Source: Mytilus edulis
Taxonomy: Eukaryota; Mollusca; Bivalvia; Mytilida; Mytilidae
Direction: 5' to 3'
DNA length: 64,000 nt
Assembly (NCBI RefSeq): GCF_963676685.1
Contig: NC_092357.1
Location: forward strand, 70,708,971 to 70,772,970
Positions 54,501 through 63,445 of this stretch are shown here, piece after piece. The stretch's first letter is position 1; each line of letters begins with the position of its first letter. A program made the translations under genes and the position numbers. The notes beneath the pieces were generated by a model. The model saw only the letters and a list, made by a program, of their open reading frames with translations, did no database searches and was not told where the DNA came from.

Positions 54501-56423
54501 AAGGGCTATTCCAGAAAAAAATGTATTTGGTTGGAAGGCAGTTTATGTCAGCACCCGCCACCCAGACAATTGTAATTGAGAATTATAGTGCATTATAGTG
54601 TGAAAAGTTGCTCTGATACCCATCACCCATGTATTATTAATATAATGTGCCTCCCCCCCCCCCCTACATGAGGGTGTTTCATAGGAAAGAATATAAAAAA
54701 CCTTCTAGGGTTAGTTTTGACTATAGGGGCGACTTCATTTGGAACCAGAGTTCTGACTAGAGTTCCATATGAACAGTAAATAATTTTGAAGAGTAAGGTC
54801 TCTAGATTACCCGAAGTACAAGGCCCTTACTCTTAAATGTCTTAATATGTTAACATTCAAATTTAATTGGATTGACATCATAACATCTGGGATATCGAGT
54901 CGATCTCAAGGAACCCTGCCACAATCCAGGGCTCCCCGAGTTCTAATGGTGGGAAAGCTATTATATCCAATTATAACAGGTGTTATATATAATCATGTCA
55001 ATCCCATCTACTCTAGATATCCAAATGAAGTCCACCTAGGTGTTTCATAGGGATCTTAAAAGAATATCAAACACCATTTAACAAATGTTTAAGGTTAACT
55101 TTGCCAAAGGATTATTCCAAAGAAGGTTATCCAACATTATCTACGGTTAACTAGGTCTAGAGGGGATTTTATGGTAGCTTGGCAGAGAAAATCAGCATGC
55201 AAGATACTGCACAGTCCCATGTTATTTCCTACCAAGTCAATAAAGTGATGAAAGAAATATTTCTTGTAATTTTACCTGGGTTGGCCCTGTATGCTAAATA
55301 TTGGACGACGAGCTACATTGAGGGCAAACCTGTGGTAAAATAGTCCTAATGGGCAAACCTGTGGTAAAATAGTCCTAATGGGCAAACCTGTGGTAAAATA
55401 GTCCTAATGGGCAAACCTGTGGTAAAATCAGTATCAAACCCTCTATTTCTATTCTATAGGAAAAAGACGGCAATACTTATGAATTGAAGCGCTGTAGATG
55501 AAAGCAACTATTTGCTGTTCCTTCAAATAAACGCACTATTACATTGATTAAAATGAACAAGGCAAATTGAATTAGTGACATGCTAATGTTTAAACTATTT
55601 TTTATAAGATGTTGAGATAGGTTTGGAATAATTGAAAAATGACAATTTTACTTATATTTAAAAAATTGGCTTATACATGTATCACATTTATCATTGTTTG
55701 TTTATGTTTCCTTGTGATGATTTTTAAATTTCATAATCTTGCATATTCCCTTAAAATGCTTATAATCTTACGCCATCGTTCAATGGCTTCATGAAGTTCA
55801 TTCATTAAAAAAACATATGACGTGGAAATTTGAATGGAACAGCCGAAACAATATATTCATATTTTACAACAGGTGTACTCAAAGCTTTTAAAGAACCTCA
55901 TTATAGAATTATTGATATAAGATAAGGAGGTTTGGTATGCTTGTCAATGAGTCAGCTATCCAAAAGATAAGTGATATGGTTGCAAATGAGACAACTCTTC
56001 ACCACAGATCCCTAATGACTTAAAAGTTAACAGCTACAGGTCACATTTTATCCTTCAACAATATGCAAAATATACCATATAGGTGACCTCCACATGTCAA
56101 AATATGAAAGAATTCAATGATAAAGCAAAGGACTTGATTTATGACAAGACCATAAACAAAATGAAAAGGCATAACAGACAGCACCTTGATTTATTGGTAC
56201 AAAATGAACAGAACAAATATAATATATGTTATTTTTTACTTTCATAATTTTAGACGAAGAGTCCAAGTTAAATGAAGCTGGTGCATTACCTACAACAGAC
56301 AATATGTCCGATACAGATGCAGCGAACATGAACGGTGATATTGAAATTGACGAGGACCTATTTGACGGGGAAGATCTTGATCAAATAGAAGAAGATTTAG
56401 AAACTTTAGATTTGGAAGAATGA
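39472..56423 (+). CDS. ZC3H15: Zinc finger CCCH domain-containing protein 15 (DRG family-regulatory protein 1), complete
   Basis: Twelve coding exons: 39472-39537, 41467-41568, 42616-42715, 43216-43359, 45139-45230, 47848-47953, 48579-48655, 49476-49544, 50112-50189, 51009-51107, 53742-53868, 56254-56423. Total 1230 nt, 409 residues; human ZC3H15 has 426. All junctions are GT-AG with matching phase. Lys-rich N terminus ([19 protein letters not shown]), [21 protein letters not shown] finger 1 at C98, C106, C112, H116 ([17 protein letters not shown]), finger 2 at C170, C188, C195, H199 ([18 protein letters not shown]), then the DFRP region (about 204-285) and acidic C terminus [15 protein letters not shown]...LDLEE. 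ZC3H15 stabilises the GTPase DRG1 and works in the cytoplasm with translating ribosomes. Introns carry three splice-junction-derived tandem arrays. Confidence 0.96.
39605..40257. mobile_element. TIR element (653 bp) with arrayed GTTCGCACCCTACA motifs
   Basis: GGTCCGTTCGCGC at 39605 and inverse GCGCGAACGGACC ending at 40257. Each TIR of about 120 bp is a run of CGTTCGCACCCTACA(T/C)G-like repeats, ending inward in GCGCCCAATTTTAATT / AATTAAAATTGGACGCG. The flanks share TTAGAAACTG (about 39589 and 40266), part of a possible long target duplication. Non-coding; lies in ZC3H15 intron 1, 68 bp after exon 1. Confidence 0.85.
40258..41466. other. Remaining ZC3H15 intron 1
   Basis: No gene seen. A small hairpin AAATTCAGGAAA/TTTCCTGAATTT is at 41053-41080. 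40460-40620 (GACCCGGCCCCTTGACC, GGACAGGATCCTGTTATGAG) has the look of an interspersed repeat. Confidence 0.4.
41467..41568 (+). CDS. ZC3H15: ZC3H15 exon 2
   Basis: Acceptor TTTTCCAG, 34 codons [17 protein letters not shown]...VKTSK, donor GTATGT, phase 0. This is the most conserved N-terminal stretch of the family. Confidence 0.95.
41698..42328. mobile_element. TIR element related to 11938-12701
   Basis: Starts CAGTCAGGGGTTCTACTTCA. Inner palindrome TTTACTTGAAGAAGTAA at about 41740 matches TTACTTCTTCAAGTAAATAA at about 42288, followed by GACCCATGACT. It shares the AAGTAA(G)T-rich composition with the element at 11938 but is more diverged and lacks a clear target duplication. ZC3H15 intron 2. 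Confidence 0.6.
42616..42715 (+). CDS. ZC3H15: ZC3H15 exon 3
   Basis: Acceptor TATTGTAG, 33 codons plus 1 nt, [20 protein letters not shown] to QTVGK, donor GTAAAC. Corresponds to the Lys-rich ELNELFKP region of the human protein. Confidence 0.93.
43216..43359 (+). CDS. ZC3H15: ZC3H15 exon 4 (CCCH finger 1)
   Basis: Acceptor TTTTTCAG; the first codon is completed as Gly, then [16 protein letters not shown]... with CX7CX5CX3H. Donor GTAAAT. A MITE begins only about 13 nt downstream. Confidence 0.95.
43373..43546. mobile_element. Short TIR MITE (about 175 bp)
   Basis: GCCGTTTCAGAATCTAAAG at 43374 and the inverse CATTAGATTCTGAAACAGC ending about 43544, extending inward to TGGGTAAT/ATTACCCA. 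ZC3H15 intron 4, just after the exon 4 donor. Confidence 0.75.
43550..44595. other. ZC3H15 intron 4, no feature
   Basis: AT-rich intronic sequence without recognised elements. Confidence 0.4.
44599..45062. repeat. 76/77-bp tandem repeat, six copies, just upstream of exon 5
   Basis: Units start GAGTAGGTATGGCTTTT at 44679, 44755, 44832, 44908 and 44985; the first, diverged copy (44599) reads GAGTAGGTATTGCTTTTGCAG. It ends 77 bp before the exon 5 start. Unlike the other arrays near exons I cannot derive it from an exon boundary, though the first unit contains an acceptor-like TTGCTTTTGCAG. Confidence 0.88.
45139..45230 (+). CDS. ZC3H15: ZC3H15 exon 5, whose 3' end is tandemly repeated downstream
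   Basis: Acceptor TTTTTAAG, 2 nt plus 30 codons, [19 protein letters not shown] to NKQKMETAI, donor GTAAGT. The last 27 nt and the first 10 nt of the intron are the unit of the 37-bp array that follows. Confidence 0.94.
45204..46057 (+). repeat. 37-bp array of exon-5 3' end plus 5' splice site (about 23 copies)
   Basis: Unit: AATAAACAGAAAATGGAAAC, NGCTATT, then GTAAGTTACA. The first unit is the genuine exon end and donor (exon ends 45230). Following copies keep GTAAGT almost without exception (variants GTATGT, GCAAGT, TTAAGT). Read through from the exon, ATT-GTA-AGT-TAC-AAA-TAA gives a stop after four codons. Confidence 0.93.
46166..46297. repeat. 25-bp tandem repeat, about five copies
   Basis: AAAAGGAGAAGTGTAAAAAA followed by TTCAC, repeated with one change (GAACTG). 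ZC3H15 intron 5. Confidence 0.85.
46541..46616. repeat. Hairpin with ATTCCTTGAATGCCAACAT arms
   Basis: TTATTCCTTGAATGCCAACA (46541) pairs with ATGTTGGCGTTCGAGGAATA (about 46596-46615). Single arms recur at about 47699-47718 (GTTGGCGTTCCAGGAATA) and 47732-47750. It is possibly the end of a 1.2-kb element spanning 46541-47718. Confidence 0.5.
46860..47165 (+). repeat. Retroelement 3' tail
   Basis: Ends GTTGTCTCATTGGCAATC then ATACCACATCTTCT, the same tail as at 15180 and 20230. The 124-codon open frame here is probably a decayed part of such an element. Confidence 0.45.
47796..47873 (+). repeat. 26-bp tandem duplication of the exon-6 3' splice site
   Basis: GTTTATTTATAGATATG(T/C)A then AATTTTT occurs twice in tandem; the second copy is the real acceptor and start of exon 6. 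A weaker third copy (TAGATATTTG) precedes them. The upstream acceptor AG is at 47820-47821. Confidence 0.85.
47848..47953 (+). CDS. ZC3H15: ZC3H15 exon 6 (CCCH finger 2)
   Basis: Acceptor TTTATTTATAG, 35 codons plus 1 nt, [18 protein letters not shown] to HCLPP, donor GTACTT. A 26-bp upstream copy carries another acceptor at 47820-47821. Confidence 0.95.
48010..48200 (-). repeat. Diverged copy of the RT-element tail
   Basis: GGACCCTGACTTTGGACAGG, TGTGGTGGGTTAAATATGAAC and AACAAACTAAAAATCAGTTG follow the order of 36840-36950 with many changes. ZC3H15 intron 6. Confidence 0.5.
48579..48655 (+). CDS. ZC3H15: ZC3H15 exon 7
   Basis: Acceptor [23 protein letters not shown] to LIEKE; donor GTTTGT; phase 0. 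Matches human [20 protein letters not shown]. Confidence 0.95.
48925..49125. mobile_element. MITE with GTTATCATTCGTTGGATAC end
   Basis: The left part TTCGTTGGATACACATTTTT, GTGGATTTC is inverted at ATTGGTACCCACAAAAATAA, ATGAATCCACAG. A fragment of the same element is at 57640-57690. ZC3H15 intron 7. Confidence 0.55.
49476..49544 (+). CDS. ZC3H15: ZC3H15 exon 8
   Basis: Acceptor TTTTACAG, 23 codons [19 protein letters not shown] to KERK, donor GTAGGA. Matches human [20 protein letters not shown]. Confidence 0.95.
50112..50189 (+). CDS. ZC3H15: ZC3H15 exon 9
   Basis: Acceptor TTTTTTATAG, 26 codons [20 protein letters not shown] to KMLG, donor GTAAGT, phase 0. Confidence 0.94.
50505..51008 (+). 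repeat. 71-bp array of the exon-10 3' splice site plus exon start (six decoys before the real one)
   Basis: ATTTCAG acceptors occur at 50575, 50646, 50717, 50789, 50860, 50931 and 51002 (the last is real). Each is followed by ATTACTGNC(C/A)GAGATATG and TTTGAGTTTAAC. The decoy copies read [13 protein letters not shown] and then TAG, or an earlier TGA in the third copy, so all would stop translation. Confidence 0.94.
51009..51107 (+). CDS. ZC3H15: ZC3H15 exon 10, whose 5' end is tandemly repeated upstream
   Basis: Acceptor TATAATTTCAG, 33 codons [20 protein letters not shown] to RERDED, donor GTAAGT. Six upstream copies of its acceptor plus about 40 nt of exon precede it every 71 bp. Confidence 0.94.
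51133..52548 (+). mobile_element. TATACGACC foldback element, copy 2
   Basis: TATACGACCGCAAAAATTTT at the left end, then a GGCGTCGTCGTCGTCC tract, diverged tandem blocks, TTGCACAATATTGTGCAA palindromes, and at the right end TGCGGTCGTATA followed by GCGCCCTGCGGAGCATCTGG. The first and last 12 bases are inverted repeats. ZC3H15 intron 10. Confidence 0.75.
52665..53507 (+). mobile_element. TATACGACC element, shorter subfamily
   Basis: Starts TATACGACCCCAAAAAAAAT, GTCGTCGTCATCGTCGTCCG; ends GGGGTCGTATA then GCGCCCTGCGGAGCACCTGG. The terminal inverted repeat has coordinated changes (ACCCCA with TGGGGT), as if both ends are kept matched. ZC3H15 intron 10, 117 bp after copy 2. Confidence 0.75.
53742..53868 (+). 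CDS. ZC3H15: ZC3H15 exon 11
   Basis: Acceptor TTTTTTCAG, 42 codons plus 1 nt, [20 protein letters not shown] to GVVRNN, donor GTAAGA. Confidence 0.93.
55319..55437. repeat. 29-bp tandem repeat, four copies
   Basis: GGGCAAACCTGTGGTAAAAT and AGTCCTAAT repeated, the last copy ending AATCAGTATC. ZC3H15 intron 11. Confidence 0.88.
56254..56423 (+). CDS. ZC3H15: ZC3H15 exon 12 (C terminus)
   Basis: Acceptor ATAATTTTAG; Asp completed across the join, 55 further codons ending in the conserved acidic tail ETLDLEE, stop TGA 56421-56423. Confidence 0.95.
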
Positions 56424-58640
56424 CCCCACCATTCTGAAACAGACAAGAAAAGAAAAAAAAAACATATTACGTTTTGGATGAATGACCTTGTGATAGTGCT
56501 TTGACCTTTAAAATTTGACTTTTGACCTCAGTTGTTTAAGTTACTTTTGGATAATGCTGTCATTTGTTAATTGGTATGAATACAAATTGGAAACCTGAGA
56601 TGTTGGGTTTATGTCAATGATACAGCAACCAAACAGCAAAAAATAACCAAATGGCGTCTGGCGTATATACTAAATTTAGTCCTGGTATCTATGATGAGTT
56701 TTTTTTAAAGGCAACATTCAGTCTTCTGCATTATACCAGCCTCAGTATATAAATATGTTAAGCTTTAAATCCTGGAAAATTGTAAATAAATTAGGCCTTC
56801 AACACTTGATAAAAAAAACCATAAAAAAATGATTGAGCAGGACAGGCACATGTTGTTTGGTAAGATGAAACATGGGTTTTTAGATCAACACTCCCTCTCT
56901 TTACTCTCTATCAGTGGACTTATATAACAAACATAAAAACAGCATACAATAGAAGTATAGAAAGACATTTCAACAATGATCAGTCAACAATGATCAGTCA
57001 ATTGACTCAAATTATACTCTTTACAGAAATGAAGGATCATACCCCAACCCAACCCCCAGTCATTTATCCCTTTAGGTATTTAACTTTTCCTTATTAATTT
57101 GTACCCTCTGTCTTTAATTGGAGATATGGTATGATTACCAATAAGACAACCATCAGAGTTCATTTGAAATATGACACAAATGATAAATATAGATTCGCTT
57201 CATTCCTTCCAATGAATTTGTATGAAAAATCAGCAACTTTGATCTTTTTGCAAATAAAATTGTTTTTCAAATGTATTTATCATCCAAAAATAAATTGCAA
57301 ACATTCCTATACATGCTATAGTCAAAGATACACTTATGTTATATGCAAAGAACCTTGAATTAAAAACCAATCTATTCAATGAATTGTTGCTGAGAAACAG
57401 TAACATTTGCCAGGAAATGATCTGCTTCAAGTTGTATTGGAGTCCAACTCAAGTCTGTAAAAGTCAAATACTGAATTTGCATTTTTGGGAAAGAATACAT
57501 GTATGTTAACAATTTAACACATTGGCTTTTAATTCAATTCATGTTACTCTACCATGTCTATTATCATAAACAGTGAGATCTGTTGAAATGAAGCTTGCTC
57601 ATCATTTATTTATTAAGGTATGCAACAGTTACTGTGAGTTCATTATTATTCGTTGGATACCAGGTGAAACATGAATTTACTGTGCTTAGCCAATAACCTT
57701 TGTGGTAGTGAATTACCTATTGCCTGACCAGTTTAAAAAATTGTCAATACAATTTGTCCATTTAAATTGTACAGTAGGTATTGTGAGAGCTATTACCAAC
57801 AGGTGGTCATTTAACTACCTGTAGATTTACCTGGTTGTTTAAATTGACAGAGTTAATTTAAATGACTGATAGCTAGCTTGCTTTCCTCATGTCCAATGTC
57901 CTGAATGGTGATGGGTGGGAAGGGAAATTTCGGTTTTGACTTGGATGTTTAAAGGTTGAAATTCCTTCTGATGTACCCAAAAATAAATCAAAGAAATTAT
58001 GTTGGGTATGGTTAGACCTAAGTCCCTTTCGATCCTGTCATATCAATTTAAATGGAATAGAGTCAATAGATAGACCTAAAAATTGTTTGATGATTTAGTT
58101 CAAACATACATATATATAATCGTGATAATTATTGTTTACTGGTTTGTTAGTTAAATAAGATATAATTGTTCCACAATATTTTTGATCACAAAAGACTTTG
58201 TTATAAACTGATCTGACCTGACTTGACTGCATGCAAGTGTCTTAACAAAAGTTGATGTATGGCAATAGACATCTCTGTAAAATATCTTGCATCATATTAA
58301 TATAAACTTCAATGTATTTAAGATTAAGGTGTTCAGATTGAAAGAGTCATTTCTGATTTTAATTCATCATGTCCATTGAGCTTTTGATTTTGCCAATTTA
58401 TATTAAAGGACTTTCTGTTTTGAATTTCCCTTGAATTTCCCTTGGAGGTTTGTATTTTTTGTTATTTTACTTTTTGTTTGGTTTTGGATGGCATGAAAAT
58501 TTGTATGTTAACAGTATCAGATTCTAAACCTTGTAAAGGGCAAGCATTATTTTACCAAACAATATTCTGTATGATAAAATTATTGTGTATACATGACTAT
58601 TATGATTGAAATAAATTTATGGTTAATGATTTCAAATTGT
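56424..58640 (+). other. ZC3H15 3' UTR and downstream region
   Basis: The first poly(A) signal AATAAA is at 56785-56790; later ones occur around 58609. 57640-57690 holds a fragment of the GTTGGATACCA MITE. No further gene was recognised. Confidence 0.45.
56785..56790 (+). terminator. Candidate poly(A) signal for ZC3H15
   Basis: AATAAA 362 nt after the stop codon, in TGTAAATAAATTAGG. It is the first canonical hexamer; the true end is not determined. Confidence 0.45.
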
Positions 58641-58844
58641 AGTTATTTTCTAATTGACTATTTAAAGACAAAACCAACTAATGTATACATACATATCTGT
58701 TGACAATGAGACTCATATCTACCAGAGGATGTAAATAAAAGGTCACTGTACAGCCTTCAACAATGAGCAAACCCACACACATAGTTAGCAATAAAAAGCT
58801 CATAGAAAACTAAATATGAAACAGTTCTAAAGAGAAATTTAATT

Positions 58845-59446
58845 GTGGTAGACAATTAGGATTGGTACACAATAAATGTGGTAGACAATTAGGATTGGTA
58901 CACAATAAATGTGGTAGACAATTAGGATTGGTACACAATAAATGTGGTAGACCATTAGGATTGGTACACAATAAATGTGGTAGACCATTAGGATTGGTAC
59001 ACAATACATGTGGTAGACCATTAAGATTGGTACACAATACATGTGGTAGACCATTAGGATTGGTACACAATACATGTGGTAGACCATTAGGATTGAAACA
59101 CAATACATGTGGTAGACCATTAGGATTGGTACACAATACATGTGGTAGACCATTAGGATTGGTACACAATACATGTGGTAGACCATTAGGATTGGTACAC
59201 AATACATGTGGTAGACCATTAGGATTGGTACACAATACATGTGGTAGACCATTAGGATTGGTACACAATACATGTGGTAGACCATTAGGATTGGTACACA
59301 ATACATGTGGTAGACCATTAGGATTGGTACACAATACATGTGGTAGACCATTAGGATTGGTACACAATACATGTGGTAGACCATTAGGATTGGTACACAA
59401 TACATGTGGTAGACAATTAGGATTGGTACACAATAAATGTGGTAGG
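58845..59446. repeat. 33-bp minisatellite, about 18 copies
   Basis: Unit GGTAGACCATTAGGATTGGT then ACACAATACATGT. Units at both outer edges share variants (AATAAATGT, GACAATT) that are absent from the middle, as expected if the centre expanded last. 33 is a multiple of three and the unit lacks stops in several frames, giving long repetitive frames on both strands that are not genes. Confidence 0.95.
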
Positions 59447-59449
59447 GCT

Positions 59450-59998
59450 AAACATGTTATTGAGCATTTAATCCTCCAAATACCACAATTCTTCAGGTTA
59501 AAACCAGTTGAAACCATAATATGAAACCTGCTTGAATTCAGCACTAGAAGAAATGAAAAAAAACAATCTTTATATCTGCTTTACCGAAACTTTAAAAACA
59601 AATATGGCTGGAGGTACTCTTTGGCGGCAAATTGATGAACATTAAAGTCACTGGCCGAAGCTTATTATTGGAGAAATTACATGTCAATACATTCCAGAAT
59701 TCAAAATGTCAATTTCCTTAGTTACAATCAAAACCATTAGTACAAAATAAATGTGCATGAATCTGAATTTAGAGTGAATGAGATACCTTCTAATCCTGGT
59801 AAAACTGGGGATGATCATAAAAAGGATTTGTTGTTTTGTAGCAGATCAGGATAAGAAAATGTTGATCCGATATGAATTTAACGTACTAGACATGGAGAAT
59901 TTTAAGTGCTGGTACACAATGTACACACATCAGTCCACATGAATACATGTCACCCTATACAGGTTCAATGTACATAATTTCAAATCGATTAAATGGAC
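59450..59998. other. No feature recognised
   Basis: AT-rich, no ORF or repeat structure of note. Confidence 0.4.
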
Positions 59999-60211
59999 TA
60001 CTGTAAATTCAAAAATTATTGCATGCATTTTTTATTGTAATTTTGTCATTTTAGACTAAAATGCTATTTTTATTTTTGCGATATGGCAAAAAATCCTGTT
60101 GAATTCATATAAAAAAGATTTTTATAATGCAAGTTTAAATTATTGCAATTTTAACCCTGTCACATTTTTCGCAATAATAAAAGCATCGCAATAATTTCTT
60201 AATTTACAGTA
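59999..60211. mobile_element. MITE with TACTGTAAATT ends (213 bp)
   Basis: TACTGTAAATTCAAAAATTA, TTGCATGC at the left and GCAATAATTTCTTAATTTAC, AGTA at the right are inverted repeats. The interior has TTTTTGCGATATGGC and CACATTTTTCGCAATAATAA. Non-coding. Confidence 0.75.
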
Positions 60212-60895
60212 TACAGTCTTAGTTGAAAGTTGAAACTATTGCCAAACAGAAGAGCAGTAAACACCGATTTTCAAGGGATTGCTCAATTAAGAAATCACAA
60301 TGTTATACTAGTTTGTGAACTTGAACAGAAAATAATGAGTGAGGACCTTTTCTTGAAAAAGGCTTTCCAATCTGTATCAATCTGAACTATATATTGTGTA
60401 TTAATATAACTTTGTCTCTGAGTGTTTTAAGAGGACTATTTTATATTGTGTGAGGAGGGAGGATTGCTTTCTGAAAGTATGTAAATTTTATGCTTTTGTA
60501 AGTCTCATTTATTTTGGCACAGCTTAACCACATAAAAATTTCCCTTTTGTACACAATAATTTCCTGAATTTTCAAAGTATTCCTTTTAATTTTGTTTTAG
60601 GCAAGGTTATATTTTTCTTCTTATCTTCAGGAACCTCTGATATTTGTTAGTCCTGTTTCAAAGTTAAGTCAAGTGTGAATTAAATTTTCACTGAACTTGG
60701 TTTTATAGATGCCCTGATTATGTTGGGGAATTGTTTGCTGTGTTGAGGACTCATTGGTGGCATAAGGCTGTTTTCTGCTCTTTGTTTTCACCGATGAGAC
60801 ATTTCTAATTCCGGCAAAAATATATATCAACATTACCATTTGTTGTTGTTTTTGGAAAAGAATGAATACTGAGAATATTAGCTGATACCAATTTT
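60212..60895. other. No feature recognised
   Basis: AT-rich sequence with short open frames only. Confidence 0.4.
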
Positions 60896-63175
60896 TATAC
60901 GACCGCAAAATTTGAAAAAATTTTCGTCGTATATTGCTATCACGTTGGCGTCGGCGTCGTCGTCGTCGTCGTCGTCCGGCGTCCGAATACTTTTAGTTTT
61001 CGCACTCTAACTTTAGTAAAAGTGAATGGAAATCTATGAAATTTTAACACAAGGTTTATGACCACAAAAGAAAGGTTGGTATTGATTTTGGGAGTTTTGG
61101 TCCCAACATTTTAGGAATTAGGGGCCAAAAAGGGCCCAAATAAGCATTTTTTTGGTTTTCGCACTATAACTTTAGTTTAAGTTAATAGAAATCTATGAAA
61201 TTTTGACACAAGGTTTATGACCACAAAAGAACGGTTGGGATTGATTTTGGGAGTTTAGGTTTCAACAGTTTAGGAATTAGGGGCCAAAAAAGGGCCCAAA
61301 TAAGCATTATTCTTGGTTTTCGCACAATAACTTTAGTTTAAGTAAATAGAAATCAATGAAATTTAAACACAATGTTAATGACTACAAAAGGAAGGATGGT
61401 ATTGATTTTGGGAGTTTAGGTCCCAACAGTTTAGGAATTAGGGGCCAAAAAGGGACCCAAATAAGCATTTTTCTTGGTTTTCGCACCATAACGTTAGTAT
61501 AAGTTAATAGAAATCTATGAAATTTAAACACAAGGTTTATGACCATAAAAGGAAGGTTGGTATTGATTTTGGGAGTTTTGGTCCCAACAGAATAAGGGGC
61601 CCAAAGGGTCCAAAATTAAACTTTGTTTGATTTCATCAAAATTGAATAATTGGGGTTCTTTGATATGCCGAATCTAACTGTCATGACTGTGTATGTAGAT
61701 TCTTAACTTTTGGTCCCGTTTTCAAATTGGTCTACATTAAGGTCCAAAGGGTCCAAAATTAAACTTAGTTTGATTTTGACAAAAAATGAATCAGTTAGGT
61801 TCTTTGATATGCTGAATCTAAAAATGTACTTAGATTCTTGATTATTGGCCCAGTTTTCAAGTTGGTCCAAATCGGGGTCCAAAATTAAACTTTGTTTGAT
61901 TTCATCAAAAATTGAATAAATGGGGTTCTTTGATATACCAAATCTAACTGTGTATGTAGATTCTTCATTTTGGTCCTGTTTTCAAATTGGTCTACACTAA
62001 AGTCCAAAGGGTCCAAAATTAAACTTAGTCTGATTTCAACAAAAATTGAAATCTTGGGGTTCTTTGATATGCTGAATCCAAAAATGTACTTAGATTTTTT
62101 TATTATGGGCCCAGTTTTCAAGTTGGTCCAAATCAGGATCTAAAATTATTATATTAAGTGTTGTGCAATAGCAAGTCTTTTCAATTGCACAGTATTGCGC
62201 AATGGCAAGAAATATCTAATTGCACAATATTGTGAAATAGCAATTTTTTTTTTAATTAGAGTTATCTTTCTTTGTCCAGAATAGTAAGCAAGAAATATCT
62301 AATTGCAAAATATTGTGCAATAGCAAGATTTTTTTTTTAATTGGAGTTATCTTTCTTTGTCCAGAATCAACTTAAATCTTTGTTATATACAATATACAAT
62401 GTATATTCACTTTTTACTACCAACTGATAAATTATAATAAATAACATTCAGTGATAACAAGCAGTTTTTTTTACATCTTAATATTTTATGATGTATTTAA
62501 ATGAGTAGCTATTGTTGCAAACTCCATTAGAAATTTTAATTGAGATTAGTTTTGGAATAAGGGAAAGGGGGATGTGATTAAAAAAATTGGGTTCAATTTT
62601 TCTCATTTGAAATTTCATAAATAAAAAAGAAAATTTCTTCAAACATTTTTATGCCCCACCTACGATAGTAGAGGGGCATTATGTTTTCTGGTCTGTGCGT
62701 CCGTCCGTCCGTCTGTTCGTTCGTCCGTCCGTCTGTCCCGCTTCAGGGTAAAGTTTTTGGTTAAGGTAGTTTTTGATGAAGTTTAAGTCCAATCGACTTC
62801 AAACTTAGTACACATGTCCCCTATGATATGATCTTTCTAATTCTAATGCCAAATTAGAGTTTTTACCCCAATTTCACGGTCCACTGAACATGGAAAATGA
62901 TAGTGCGAGTGGGGCATTCGTGTACTGAGGACACATTCTTGTTTTGAGAGGATTAATATTCAACAGCATAGTGAATTGCTCTAAGAGAAAACAAAAATTT
63001 TAAGTTCATTAGAACACATTCATTCTGTGTCAGAAACCTATGCTGTGTCAACTATTTAATCACAATCCAAATTTAGTGCTGAATCCAGCTTGAATGTTGT
63101 GTCCATACTTGCCCCAACCGTTCAGGGTTCAACCTCTGCGGTCGTATAAAGCTACGCCCTGCGGAGCATCTGGTT
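60896..63175 (+). mobile_element. TATACGACC foldback element, copy 3, with nested insertion
   Basis: Starts TATACGACCGCAAAATTTG and GGCGTCGTCGTCGTCG, contains four GGGAGTTT(T/A)GGT(C/T)CCAAC blocks, then the TTGCACAATATTGTG(C/A)AA region, and ends GCGGTCGTATAAAGCTACGC, CCTGCGGAGCATCTGG. An unrelated repeat interrupts it at about 62649-62945. Confidence 0.75.
62649..62945 (+). mobile_element. Interspersed repeat with GTCCGTCCGTCC tract, nested
   Basis: ATGCCCCACCTACGATAGTA...GAGGGGCATTATGTTTTCTG, GTCCGTCCGTCC/GTTCGTTCG tract, TTTTTGGTTAAGGTAGTTTT, ending GTGGGGCATTCGTGTACTGA. The family is, from memory, widespread in bivalves and gastropods. It splits copy 3 of the TATACGACC element: homology to copy 2 resumes at GAGAGGATTAATATTCAACA. 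Confidence 0.65.
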
Positions 63176-63359
63176 GTCATTGTCGTCAGTACAAAAATCT
63201 TCTCCTTTGAACCGACTGGACCAAATGATAAAAACTTGGCCATAATCATCATTTAGGTATCTAGTTTAAAAACTATGTCTGATAGCAATGCCTGGCAACC
63301 ATGATGAAAATTGAAGTTTTTGTTATTATTTTGAAAACCGTTATAAATAGTATTGAAGG

Positions 63360-63445
63360 GTGTACAGTGACCTATACTTGTTAAATTCCATGTCCTTTGG
63401 TTGCTAGTGGAGAGTTGTCTCATTTGTAAGTCATACCACATAATC
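63360..63445 (+). repeat. Short retroelement tail
   Basis: GGTTGCTAGTGGAGAGTTGT, CTCATTTGTAAGTCATACCA, CATAATCTT; a diverged copy of the TTGTCTCATTGGCA(A/C)TCATACCACATCTT tail. Confidence 0.55.

Noticed and set aside
58810..59544. Apparent repeat proteins on both strands (VHNTCGRPLGL; HVLCTNPNGLP)
   Set aside because: Both strands and several frames are open across the same 33-bp minisatellite; no signal peptide, splice or start context.
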